Shown piece after piece: positions 1-9,790 of a stretch of DNA of 64,000 nt (within the stretch, counting starts at the first letter, position 1; the number at the start of each line of letters is the position of its first letter). Origin of the DNA: Moniliophthora roreri (lineage: Eukaryota > Basidiomycota > Agaricomycetes > Agaricales > Marasmiaceae). The notes under the pieces were generated by a model that was not told where the DNA came from, did not search any database, and worked only from the letters and a program-made list of their open reading frames with translations. The DNA is taken from positions 434,001 through 498,000 of the forward strand of contig LATX02000194.1 of the NCBI GenBank assembly GCA_001466705.2, given 5' to 3'. The translations under genes and the position numbers were made by a program.

Positions 1-742
1 GCGGGCCTCCCGCCAGCATTGATAGGTTCGGAGGGCGGTTAGCCCAAAAATAATAGTGTCATAAACAAAAACTGCCAGCCATAGCCCAGCAAGACCTGAG
101 AAATGTCAAGAGCAGGCAGCGAGTCACACTTGCAGGGGACATACATAGTGCTCTGTATGGAGTAAATTTGCTGAAAAAATGATTGGAGATTCCAAGTGCT
201 CACATCTGACGCGGCCTTCCGATATTGCATCCTATTTGAACTGAATATTGCATTGAATCTTGTCCGGCAAGAATATACTGTTCGAAGCGAATATTTAGCA
301 TTAATAAGTGATGTCAAGACTGGGTACTCACGCCACTTATCCCGCCTGCAACCAATGCAGATATACCAAAGAGCCATAAGATTCGCCTGTCGGCGCAATA
401 TAGAGCGTAGATTCGGAGCGTCAATAATACTATAGAATTCAAATCAACAGAAAAGTATAGACCGAAGGAGTGTAACTCACAGCAAACCACAAATTGCGAC
501 ACAACGTATAAGACTTCACGATAAAGACCGTAAATATGGCAGCTAGTGTAACCGAGTCTAGCCATTAGAACTGAGTATGATAAAATCATACCTCTGTAGG
601 GATTAGTATTACGTTTGAAGACCGAAGAGCCAAAGTACCTTTGTCTGCAAGGGATGGAGCACAAAAAGCAAATGGGGTATGTTGCTAAGGCAAAATATCT
701 GAAAGCGAGAAATACGGTCCTGCTTCGCGACTTTGGGCACAT
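1..742 (-). CDS. Fungal multispanning membrane protein, DUF6533-like (partial, spliced)
   Basis: The minus strand carries hydrophobic exon pieces that fit the basidiomycete DUF6533 membrane-protein family. In order they are an FRYFALATY segment near 690, an exon at about 335-440 with LTLRIYALYCADRR followed by a helix (LWLFGISALVAGGISG), and near 60-150 a piece with CDSLPALDISQ leading into another helix. The RxYALYxxxR segment and the late Cys-Ser/His-Leu segment before a helix are family habits. Introns are short: one acceptor lies just after 437 and a GTGAGT donor lies near 335. The gene runs off the left edge, so the C-terminus is missing, and the first exon may lie above 742. Function is unknown. 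The family assignment is from memory of the pattern. Confidence 0.5.
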
Positions 743-1327
743 CCAAATATGCTGAATTTCCGAATCTGGAGAGGATGGTGGTAAGCCTCGTTATTACAGG
801 CCGAGAGTTGAAGACTCCTGTGCTTACTGAAAGTAATAAGGTGATCCCATCAGAGAATCACTTTTCACAACGCATAATCGTCACTCCTTCCGAAGACACA
901 TCCAAACAATACTCTAACGGACCTACTGCAAGAACTTGTATTGCGGAGGAAAGATAACTGCTTAAGGGCATTAGTCTTTCCAGAATGGGGGCTGAGGCAA
1001 GAGGCACTCACATGTCCCAAGCATCACTCTCAGTCAAGGTTGTTGAAACGACTTCCATTGTGAGGAGAGAAAAAGACAGGGTAGGTATGTGCTCTAGAAT
1101 CAGTAACAAGCTGGTACTTAAGGTGCGGCACAGCTGTGAAGGTAGAGATCATCAACACCGTCCTGATATCATATCATTATCAGGAGTCAGGATCCTTGAT
1201 ATGCAGAAGTTCTGCTCAGTTGCGGTCTGCTGTACATAAGACTTTTAGCCTGTCGGACACAGCGGTGAACGAATATCATTGAAAATCGTAGGAGTCTAAT
1301 GGCTAAAGCAAATAAATAGCAGCAGGT
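743..1327. other. No supported gene; spacer, possibly first exons of the left gene
   Basis: Open frames of 74-84 codons on the plus strand show no family signature. The stretch may hold the first exons of the minus-strand membrane-protein gene to the left, but I could not place a convincing start. Confidence 0.3.
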
Positions 1328-3221
1328 TCACATGGTATCCATCAATTGTGTTCCACGGTATGGAACAGTACTCCATTCTCGTCGAGGGCCCATGAGGCCT
1401 TGCTCGAGGTCAGTATCGCATGTAAAGACGCGAATTAAGATACTCACCCGAAACTCATCGTCATTGACGATCAATCTCCTCAAACCAGGCGTAGCCTTGA
1501 TGAGACAAGCTGCTTCTTCCGTGCTGATCACAGGGTCTCGCTTTCCCCGATCCCTGCGTTGTGTTCGAAGCTCAAATTGAGCCTTCCTCAACGCAGGGAC
1601 GTTTAACGCGTATCGCACGAATGTAAACTACCATCCAGAGTGGTCAGCGAAAGCAACTCAGATGAGAAGGAAACTCACCAGCGCTCCGTAGCTCGTAGCT
1701 ATTTCCAGCTCTTCCATCTTTCGGCATTTCATCAACAACTTCTGCACCGACCGTCTCCTCACAAATCCCGCTCGCAGATCAAGCTCGCGTAGTGTTCCGC
1801 CATGTTTATCCGCGAGATGGTCGACAAGGATATCCCAACTCGGTTTCGGTTTCGGATTCTTCGTACGTGGTTGGTAGAATGGGTGATAACTCAGTCGCTC
1901 GAGCGAGCATCGCGAGATGGCGTGTTTGATCCATTTGCATATGTCGTGTACAGTAGGGATTTTGTGGCTGTTTTCGCTGAGGGCCTTGTATCGCAGAGTA
2001 AAGGATTTGATAGTGCGCGGAAGGGGTGTGAAGGTGATTGGAAGCTTTTGAGCAACCTAGTGCGGGACAGAATCAGAAGGGGTTGAAGCTGAATCAAGAT
2101 GAAAAGGAACACCCACATATCGATGACTGAGAGGACCCGTTAGAAAAACGTATTCAAGACATAGATCCTCCAAATGCGGGAGCTGCGACAGCACCTCGAA
2201 GGTATGTTCGTCGGACCAGGCTATGAGTAGTCCTAGTGTAAGTGAACGTAGACCGGGGAGGTGGAGTAGAGCGCGTTCGACGCTTTGTGGCAAGCATGTG
2301 AAGGATGGGGGTGTCCATAGAGTAGTCTAAGTGAGATTCCTTCAGCTCTACTCTCCACGAGAGGAAATGAAACAACGAACGCGTATTTGCAGGTCATTCA
2401 GCCCTTTACAGTTTCTGACAACATCGAGCCAGTCTAATCTTGCTTCATGCCCGAAGGTGCGATTCTTGATAAGAACAAATGTGCGAACGTCCTGGCGTAG
2501 TAATGGTTTGATCTCGTCAGGATCCTTGAATGCAAAACTGTTCAGGACGATTTCATGGAGAGTCGCATTGCGTTCTCGTAGAGTCTTCAAGATTGAAGCT
2601 AGGCAGTCCGAGTCGACTTCGCAGGAATCCTTGCTCACGTATCCTCTGTGCAAATTCAACTTTATGGACTTAAGGTTGTTGAATAATTCAAATGAACGGA
2701 TAAGTTGTTGAGATTTGAGCCCTGTCTTGTAAAAACTACCTATGAAAAAAGGTTTGTTGAGATCCAAGTTGGACACGAGAATGAAGGTATACGCACCTCG
2801 TAATACGACTTTTGTAACTAGGCCACGGTTATGTGACAGACATGCTGAGCTCAGTACTTGGCTGGCGTCGGACTATTGTATCATGTTAGTCTGGCATTTT
2901 GAGGAGTTTATGGACGTACTGCACCAATTGCGTATCCCCAAAGCCTCGTCCAGGTCCCATATAGATGCCAATCCTGAGATCTAGCTTACGATACAGCGTT
3001 GCAGATGCTGCATGGTTGACCTCCTTGTTCAGTAGGCAACATGAAGCTAGCGATTTGGAGTCGTCATGGAGAGCCTCGACGATATATTGAAGAATATCGT
3101 AGGGTAAGACGGGCGGGGAAAAGATTGGCATGAAGAGTGTGTGTTGCAATTGATTCCTATCATTGTTTAGGAGGTGAGGCGGACCTAGGTACCTAAGGCC
3201 TGCGCCAGGAGTTGAAAACAT
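1328..3221 (-). CDS. F-box-like protein with leucine-rich repeats (spliced)
   Basis: This is probably a substrate adaptor of SCF-type ubiquitin ligases, inferred from architecture only. Exon 1 starts at ATG 3221 and holds an F-box-like segment (LPYDILQYIVEALHDD, then SLASCCLLNKEVNHAA) within the first 80 residues. Intron 1 starts at a GTACGT donor near 2918, has a CTAAC branch point, and ends in ATAG near 2873. Later exons carry LRR-like stretches: FNNLKSIKLNLHRG near 2670, LPGLRSLTLGLLIAW near 2260, GTLRELDLRAGF near 1790 and LLMKCRKMEELEIA near 1720. The last exon ends at a TGA at 1328-1330. Upstream is the MITE cluster; downstream is another minus-strand gene. Exon borders in the middle are approximate. 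F-box with LRR is a large, fast-evolving family in Agaricomycetes. Confidence 0.65.
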
Positions 3222-3814
3222 AGATTCATGGATTGATGACTACTCTTTCCTCGTACGTCCACGACGTGACGAGCTTGTTACAGTTTACCGCCAAAACACA
3301 AATATAGTCCTTCTGAAGCCCAAGCATTCCAGGAAATATTTAATGTAGATTCTACGAGAGGTACGGGAGTTGCACTGGCCTCTTCGTCGACTGTATTGCT
3401 AACTGTATTGCTGAAGTCTTGAAAGTCTTAACTATCTCCCCGGTCCCGTAGGTAGACTCTAACCATTGTGGGTAAACACCTTGGGATAGAAGTTTTGAAC
3501 CAAGTCCAAGAAAAGTTGCTTTACTTGTAGATGTAAAGACCTCAATACCGACGCCCGACATTCCAGCGCTACTCGAGTGGATTAAGGCAATTCCAATGTA
3601 CTATAGCTCAAGTAATAACACACATCCCCTCCTCATGTCTTGAGCTGGGAGAATTCACCATCACCACTCGAGTGTGGATCGGCATGTCCAATGAATCGCC
3701 GCCCAAGAAATATTTGCTATCAGCGACTATGTACCGTATCGAGAATACCGCCGAGGGAGGAGACAATACCGCATACCGTGCAAATATAGGCTACGCTGCC
3801 GGTCATGCTCAGAG
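3222..3814. other. Intergenic spacer
   Basis: I see no coding signature. It is the 5' side of the F-box gene and the left flank of MITE copy 1. This flank differs from the left flank of MITE copy 2, unlike the right flanks, which are shared. Confidence 0.4.
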
Positions 3815-3817
3815 TAA

Positions 3818-4367
3818 GGGCCTGTTTGGCGGCACCATTTTGTAACCCGTTTCCCGCTAAAAACAAAATGGACCATTTTTGTCCCCATTTCAGCCATAGG
3901 CGCCCAGGACCGAGAACGGACGGAGCATTTGGCGGCATCACAACGGCAACACACTATTCAGATTATTCCCACAATGGTATTTGCTGAGTGTCTGCTCGAT
4001 TGGGGTTCATCCCCACTGTGACACCATCTTAAGAGCCTTGTATAACACTTTAACTAATATGGCTCTGAGATCAACAAATTTGACATGTCAGGTATGCTTT
4101 GGAGAAGCAATACTAGCTTGAAACTTTGCCTAGGACACGTTGGATCACGCAGTCACATGAGTGTCGGATAGCAATTTTTGGCCGTGCGACCTCCATTTTG
4201 CCGTCATTCTGGACCGAGACCTATCCAGACGACAACGATCGTTGTGATGCCGCCAAATGCTCCGTCCGTTCTCGGTCCTGGGCGCCTATGGCTGAAATGG
4301 GGACAAAAATGGACCATTTTGTTTTTAGCGGGAAACGGGTTACAAAATGGTGCCGCCAAACAGGCCC
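3818..4367. mobile_element. 550-bp MITE, copy 1, PIF/Harbinger-like
   Basis: The element starts GGGCCTGTTTGGCGG and ends with its reverse complement. The terminal inverted repeats are perfect for 128 bp (3818-3945 and 4240-4367) around an internal 294 bp. It is flanked by TAA on both sides (3815-3817 and 4368-4370), a 3-bp target duplication of the TWA type used by PIF/Harbinger elements. It has no transposase, so it is non-autonomous. Short open frames inside the TIRs read on both strands because of the palindrome and are not genes. Confidence 0.8.
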
Positions 4368-4742
4368 TAACTGATCTTGTCTCTGTGACTCATTTCTCCT
4401 CGGGTTCCGCTTCCGCAGCGCCGGGTCCCAGCATATACTGTTCCTCTCAGGTCAGACTATCGCGACCACTGTTGTGAATTGGTATCAATCAGGTTTGCGT
4501 TTCTAGCGTGCTTCCTTTACGTTCGGCCAACCTCTTGTGACGCTTCCTCTTCAGTGAGTACTCGACATCCCCCAGGAATTTATCCTTTTCTGATCGTATA
4601 GAGAGTCAGCCCCCTTCTGCCTTGGCCATGTGCTGAAGAAACAGTTTCGTAACTGAGCGCTGCTGCTGTTACATCTGACGCTCGATGGCAAGCAGTCTAA
4701 TCCTGATCTACATTCTTGTTATATCGAAACTCTACCTTTTTA
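4368..4742. repeat. Duplicated flank of the MITE, ending at an assembly gap
   Basis: This sequence is repeated almost exactly at 6299-6671. Its first about 83 bases also occur at 5967-6049. It stops at a single N at 4743, after which the sequence changes. A unique flank present next to two MITE copies and ending at a gap suggests either a segmental duplication or a duplicated contig end. Confidence 0.75.
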
Positions 4743-4743
4743 N
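4743..4743. other. Assembly gap (single N)
   Basis: A single N separates the duplicated flank (the copy at 6299 onward continues past this point as CTTTTTATACATC) from unrelated sequence. It behaves like the other single-N joins in this window, each bordered by duplicated sequence. Confidence 0.9.
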
Positions 4744-4869
4744 TTGACGACATATTCGTTGCGTAAAGGCATGCATGAGATTCTGAAATGAGGGAAATTC
4801 GTTATTGAAATTCGGGCAATGCGGACCCCTGCCAGCTACTACCGCGAGATGTCTGAGGAAGATCGGGAT

Positions 4870-5283
4870 GAAAAACCCCCAGGTCAACTCACCCTGGGTC
4901 AGATTTGGCGGAAGATGAGTTGCTCAACTCCACCCTGCGTTCGGAAACTGGAATTCAAAATCAGAATTTTGTCACACCTTGGCACAGCGCCAAAAGTCAG
5001 GCTGAGGGCCTGTATCCAAAATTCTTTCCTTTCCCTTTCCCCCTCCCTTCTTGTTCTCAAGCTTGCACCATGGCATCAGCCTTGTTTGTTCTGAAGGGTA
5101 CAACTCGTGTGGTGACCGTGGGGGTTGGAAAAAAGCCATACTTATTGCATGCATACTACTAAGACTACTTTACATGCAGTTGATATGACAAGGTTGTGAC
5201 ACGATTAGCCCGGCAAGTTGAGGTTCTCGGCAAATGACAACCTGACCCAGGGTGAGTTCCCGAGCGGGGCCTGAGGTTTTTCC
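4870..5283. repeat. Possible second small inverted-repeat element
   Basis: A segment near 4873-4905 containing AACTCACCCTGGGTCAG recurs in inverted orientation near 5247-5280 as CTGACCCAGGGTGAGTT. Outside it the match continues imperfectly into CCCC and AAAAA on the left and GGGG and TTTTT on the right. The layout resembles a degenerate MITE of about 410 bp. I could not define a target duplication, so this is only a candidate. Confidence 0.35.
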
Positions 5284-5416
5284 GAATGTCCCTCCGATAG
5301 GTCTGAGTTGGATCCGGGGCTGACCTTGTTTCGTACCATGTCTCAGCAGCTAGCTTGAGCCATTGCAAAATGGGTAGATAAGCCGTTGAAGCCAAGAGGG
5401 TCCGAAAACTTGATAA

Positions 5417-5966
5417 GGGCCTGTTTGGCGGCACCATTTTGTAACCCGTTTCCCGCTAAAAACAAAATGGACCATTTTTGTCCCCATTTCAGCCATAGGC
5501 GCCCAGGACCGAGAACGGACGGAGCATTTGGCGGCATCACAACGGCAACACACTATTCAGATTATTCCCACAATGGTATTTGCTGAGTGTCTGCTCGATT
5601 GGGGTTCATCCCCACTGTGACACCATCTTAAGAGCCTTGTATAACACTTTAACTAATATGGCTCTGAGATCAACAAATTTGACATGTCAGGTATGCTTTG
5701 GAGAAGCAATACTAGCTTGAAACTTTGCCTAGGACACGTTGGATCACGCAGTCACATGAGTGTCGGATAGCAATTTTTGGCCGTGCGACCTCCATTTTGC
5801 CGTCATTCTGGACCGAGACCTATCCAGACGACAACGATCGTTGTGATGCCGCCAAATGCTCCGTCCGTTCTCGGTCCTGGGCGCCTATGGCTGAAATGGG
5901 GACAAAAATGGACCATTTTGTTTTTAGCGGGAAACGGGTTACAAAATGGTGCCGCCAAACAGGCCC
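5417..5966. mobile_element. 550-bp MITE, copy 2
   Basis: The sequence and length match copy 1 (TIRs of 128 bp), and it is also flanked by TAA (5414-5416, 5967-5969). Its left flank (a GAAAACTTGA stretch) differs from that of copy 1 while its right flank is the same. The two copies are therefore not independent insertions on both sides; one junction has been copied. Confidence 0.8.
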
Positions 5967-6050
5967 TAACTGATCTTGTCTCTGTGACTCATTTCTCCTC
6001 GGGTTCCGCTTCCGCAGCGCCGGGTCCCAGCATATACTGTTCCTCTCAGA

Positions 6051-6298
6051 GCCATATTAGTTAAAGTGTTATACAAGGCTCTTAAGATGGTGTCACAGTG
6101 GGGATGAACCCCAATCGAGCAGACACTCAGCAAATACCATTGTGGGAATAATCTGAATAGTGTGTTGCCGTTGTGATGCCGCCAAATGCTCCGTCCGTTC
6201 TCGGTCCTGGGCGCCTATGGCTGAAATGGGGACAAAAATGGACCATTTTGTTTTTAGCGGGAAACGGGTTACAAAATGGTGCCGCCAAACAGGCCCTA
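6051..6298 (-). mobile_element. Inverted half copy of the MITE
   Basis: 6051-6298 is the exact reverse complement of the left half of the element (3818 to about 4066). It is inserted between two copies of the shared right flank (5967-6049 and 6299 onward). The join on the left is at a CTCAG found both in the flank and in the element, so the breakpoint has microhomology. The right end keeps the normal TIR plus TAA junction. This looks like a fold-back or template-switch product, or an assembly error caused by the long TIRs. Confidence 0.75.
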
Positions 6299-6671
6299 AC
6301 TGATCTTGTCTCTGTGACTCATTTCTCCTCGGGTTCCGCTTCCGCAGCGCCGGGTCCCAGCATATACTGTTCCTCTCAGGTCAGACTATCGCGACCACTG
6401 TTGTGAATTGGTATCAATCAGGTTTGCGTTTCTAGCGTGCTTCCTTTACGTTCGGCCAACCTCTTGTGACGCTTCCTCTTCAGTGAGTACTCGACATCCC
6501 CCAGGAATTTATCCTTTTCTGATCGTATAGAGAGTCAGCCCCCTTCTGCCTTGGCCATGTGCTGAAGAAACAGTTTCGTAACTGAGCGCTGCTGCTGTTA
6601 CATCTGACGCTCGATGGCAAGCAGTCTAATCCTGATCTACATTCTTGTTATATCGAAACTCTACCTTTTTA
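6299..6671. repeat. Second full copy of the MITE right flank
   Basis: This matches 4368-4742 essentially base for base, then continues into the unique promoter region of the DUF6699 gene. The copy at 4368-4742 ends at a gap, so this one is probably the true genomic position. Confidence 0.75.
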
Positions 6672-6835
6672 TACATCTGTTTCGCTCTGTAATCTCGTTT
6701 CATCTAACCCAAGGCACTGTTCGTACTAACGTGTCAACGACATCAAAGCGATGAGACATTGCTATGAATAAGCGCCCGATGGACGCGTGGGCCCTGCGAG
6801 TGAGAAAAACTGCCTATCACCTGCTTTCCCATCAT

Positions 6836-6845
6836 TTTATATAAA
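6836..6845 (+). promoter_or_regulatory. TATA-like box upstream of the DUF6699 gene
   Basis: TTTATATAAA lies about 190 bp before the ATG at 7030, a little far for a fungal core promoter unless the 5' UTR is long. It is the only clear TATA-like site between the duplicated flank and the start codon. Confidence 0.35.
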
Positions 6846-7029
6846 TGTCATTATCACAGCTTTCCAGAAATCTTTTGGGGTGGTGACTCGGAATATATCA
6901 GCCAACAACGACTGCTGTTCTTTGTTTCTCCTAGCATTCCTATCCCTACCTTTGAGCAATTTTCGCCTCTGCTGAAGCGGTCATAATTCGACAAAAGCTC
7001 AATTCTACTCGGCAAAACGTTGACATTGA

Positions 7030-9137
7030 ATGGCTCATCCACTTTCTGGCTGGACTAACCCCGGTAGAGGGTTGTTAGATGACGGACCTCCGCCTCTAGT
7101 CGACTCAGGAGCACCAGGAGTAATTCCACCACCTCCTGGTGCGACGTTTGAAGGCGGAGGGGGATCAGGTTTATTTTCAGCATTTCCCGGTGTAGGAGGC
7201 GGGTGAGTGACACTTGAGCAATTCTCACAAGGCACTTATTCTGAATTATTTGCAGAGCAGCGCCGCCCCGAACAGGCCCATGGACATACGGTCAATACCC
7301 TCATTTTTCACCTCACGCTCTCCCAGGTGCTTTGGGTCATTCACAGAGTATGCACACGCCTGCATTCTATCCTAATACACCTCAAACATGGGCCGGCGCT
7401 GGTAGTTCGCCCTGGGTAAATATACAGCAACCTCCGCACAGGAATGAACTTGGATTTGGTAGTACAGCATGGCATCCGCCTGATTTACCGCCTGCGTCGG
7501 GGGATCCTGGTCGTGGTTGGGGTGGAGATGCTGGCAGACACTCTCCTTGGGCTGAGTTCGGTAGACACGGTTTTGAATCAGAGCTAAATGGTGGCGGAGG
7601 TGGCGGGACAAATTGGTTTCAACTTACTGCTGACAGGGATCATCAGCGTCGAGTGCGCTCGCATTCCCGAACCAGAGAAGGAGAAAGAGGTCGGTCGAGG
7701 CAAAGGTCAAGAGAAGGCTGGCGAAACGAGTACGATGATATTCCCGACTGGCGGCATCGTACCAGGAGAGGACGGGGATTTGAAGATGACGATGACGACG
7801 ACGAAGAAGAAGAGGAAATGGAACGGATGCACGAACAAGATGTCCTGGAACGCTTCGCACCACGCAGAGAACGAGAAGGTGATCTCGAACGTCGGCATCG
7901 GAAGCACGAATCAGTATTCCCGGGTATCAGAAAATCGAACGAGGAGACTGATTGGGACATGCTCGACCGGTTTGGTGGGATGGGTTTGGGTGACGCTGCT
8001 CATCACCGTAGTGCACAAATTCCTGAAGCTGTCCTGCCTCCTCTTCGTCGTAAATCCAAGCACAAGAGGTCGAAATCGAGATCGCGTCCTAGAACCCTGT
8101 CTCTTCCATCTACCCCGCTCCACCTACCTAATCCAGGTATCCATGTTACGTACGCACAGCATCTCCAACGACATAATCTTCTCGGTCCTCGAGAAGAAGA
8201 CCTGCCTTATCGACCCCAGACATGGAGACCAGATTACACTGTCAAGGGCGGTTCTTTCTTCGGCGACCTTATACGTAGAGGAAGCTTTTCTGCACCCGAG
8301 CCTTACCCATTCGAGGATCCAGTCAAAAGGTCACTACATCCTCATTTGCAATTCAGCACAAACGATCGTGCGCCACCAGCTATATCAATGGATCTACGTA
8401 TTGTGCCAAACTTCCCTGGTACTCGGGTTCTCCCAATCCTTGGCCAGATGGGACATCCCGTGCGGTTCCTCAGCTTGGGCGGCGTAAGGGAGCTGAATCA
8501 GGTCGACTTGATGCAGTATGCGACAAATCCACCGGTTCAGAGGATGCGTCTGTATCATAAACGCATACCATGGTATATTGAAATCCAGTCGGTATCTGGC
8601 CGAGCGGAGCACGTAAAAGTATGGGATGTCATCGTCGGGTTATTCGACCAGCTTACTGGGTCGGGAATGAGTGGTGTTAGTCAAGTGCGAGCGGAAGAGT
8701 ATTGGGCAGGGGAGATGGGCGAACACGTTTCCAGCACGCCGAGTATGCCCTCTGTGCCGCTGCCTGGGACACCTATGATGCCTTCTACGCCTGGGAAACG
8801 CAGTAAGAGGACTGCGAGAGAACAGGTGTCACATTCATGGAGAGCAAGGGGGCAGTTGGCTGCGCTATTGACTTCCGCGAGAATGATATCGGACGGTGTG
8901 CACCCTGACTCGGATATGGTTAGGCATGAAAGTGAACGAGCGGAAAAGTCAGAGCTCGGACGGGGTGTGAGAAGGGTTGACTGGTTGTCTGTGGGTGTCT
9001 CTAGCTCACCAGGAGCCGGTGGATTTTTGAATACCGGGCACGGAGGCAGTGGCTTCACTCAGGGAGGAGAAGAGTTTAGATGGATTGGGTTGCGAAGAGG
9101 AAGGCGGGGAATGTGGGAAGTGATCACGGAGGTTTAA
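7030..9137 (+). CDS. DUF6699-domain protein, 684 residues, one intron
   Basis: Exon 1 is 7030-7202 and exon 2 is 7256-9137. The 53-bp intron starts GTGAGT and ends TTGCAG, and the frame is kept across it. The first 230 residues are low-complexity, rich in Gly, Pro and then Arg/Ser. A run of Asp and Glu follows at about residues 232-246, then basic Arg/Lys/Ser tracts. A compact C-terminal domain at about residues 430-530 contains ISMDLRIVP, NPPVQRMRLYHKRIPWYIE and VWDVIVGLFDQL, the pattern of the Agaricomycete DUF6699 family (hydrophobic start, RM-L-H--LPW-I motif). Charged tails suggest a nuclear or RNA-associated protein, but that is inference. Function is unknown. The gene is intact, with no CpG-type stops. 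Confidence 0.8.
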
Positions 9138-9790
9138 ATGACCACTGCCTATTGTCCCCCGAAATGGGGAATTCTTTCCATCTCGGACACAACTAGCTTG
9201 ATGATTAACTATACCTCCACTGTAAATATATCTATTTTGTAGATTCTTTTCTGTATGTATATTATGATATCTACTGCAGCTATATATGCATATTTCCCTG
9301 ATCTCATGCTGATGGTTTGACGATAGCCGCCGTGGCAAGACGGCCAGACAGGAAATGATCTATGTATCCGATCAATCAATTAAATCAACGGTCGCCCACC
9401 ATCACCTCCATTTGCTCTATATGACTCGCCATTGTCTGCAGTCTTCCATTTTTTTGCTCTCAGTATGGATTCTGTGGTGCTATTGTCAAAGTGGCACTGT
9501 CAAATTAAAGTTCAGATCCACATTCAGATACGGTGCCCCCGTGTCGTCCACGATGGACCCACAATGTCCTCTCTACCAATCGGAACACCTATGGCACGCG
9601 TTATTCACACCCAACTGTCAAATACGCCTCATCACAAGGTCTATTGTGTTGTTACGAGAGGACCGATGGGCGGTGGACAGCGAAAGGGGTATATAAAATG
9701 ATCAAAATAGGTAGTGAAAGGTGCGCAGACATTGCCTCGACTAGGTGCTGTAGCTGGACCTGATTTTGGGTCTCTTTCCAGTACTTGGCC
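9138..9790. other. Intergenic: DUF6699 3' region and promoter of the giant gene
   Basis: No coding signature. The first 150 bp are AT-rich (TGTAAATATATC near 9221) and probably hold the 3' UTR of the DUF6699 gene. The rest is the promoter side of the next gene, with a TATA box at 9690. Confidence 0.45.
9690..9697 (+). promoter_or_regulatory. TATA box of the DUF6606/DUF3638 gene
   Basis: TATATAAA lies 94 bp before the ATG at 9791, a normal spacing for fungal genes with a short 5' leader. Confidence 0.55.

Noticed and set aside
3805..6406. Open frames of 60-99 codons in the MITE copies
   Set aside because: They repeat in every copy and read on both strands because of the inverted repeats; there is no family signature.
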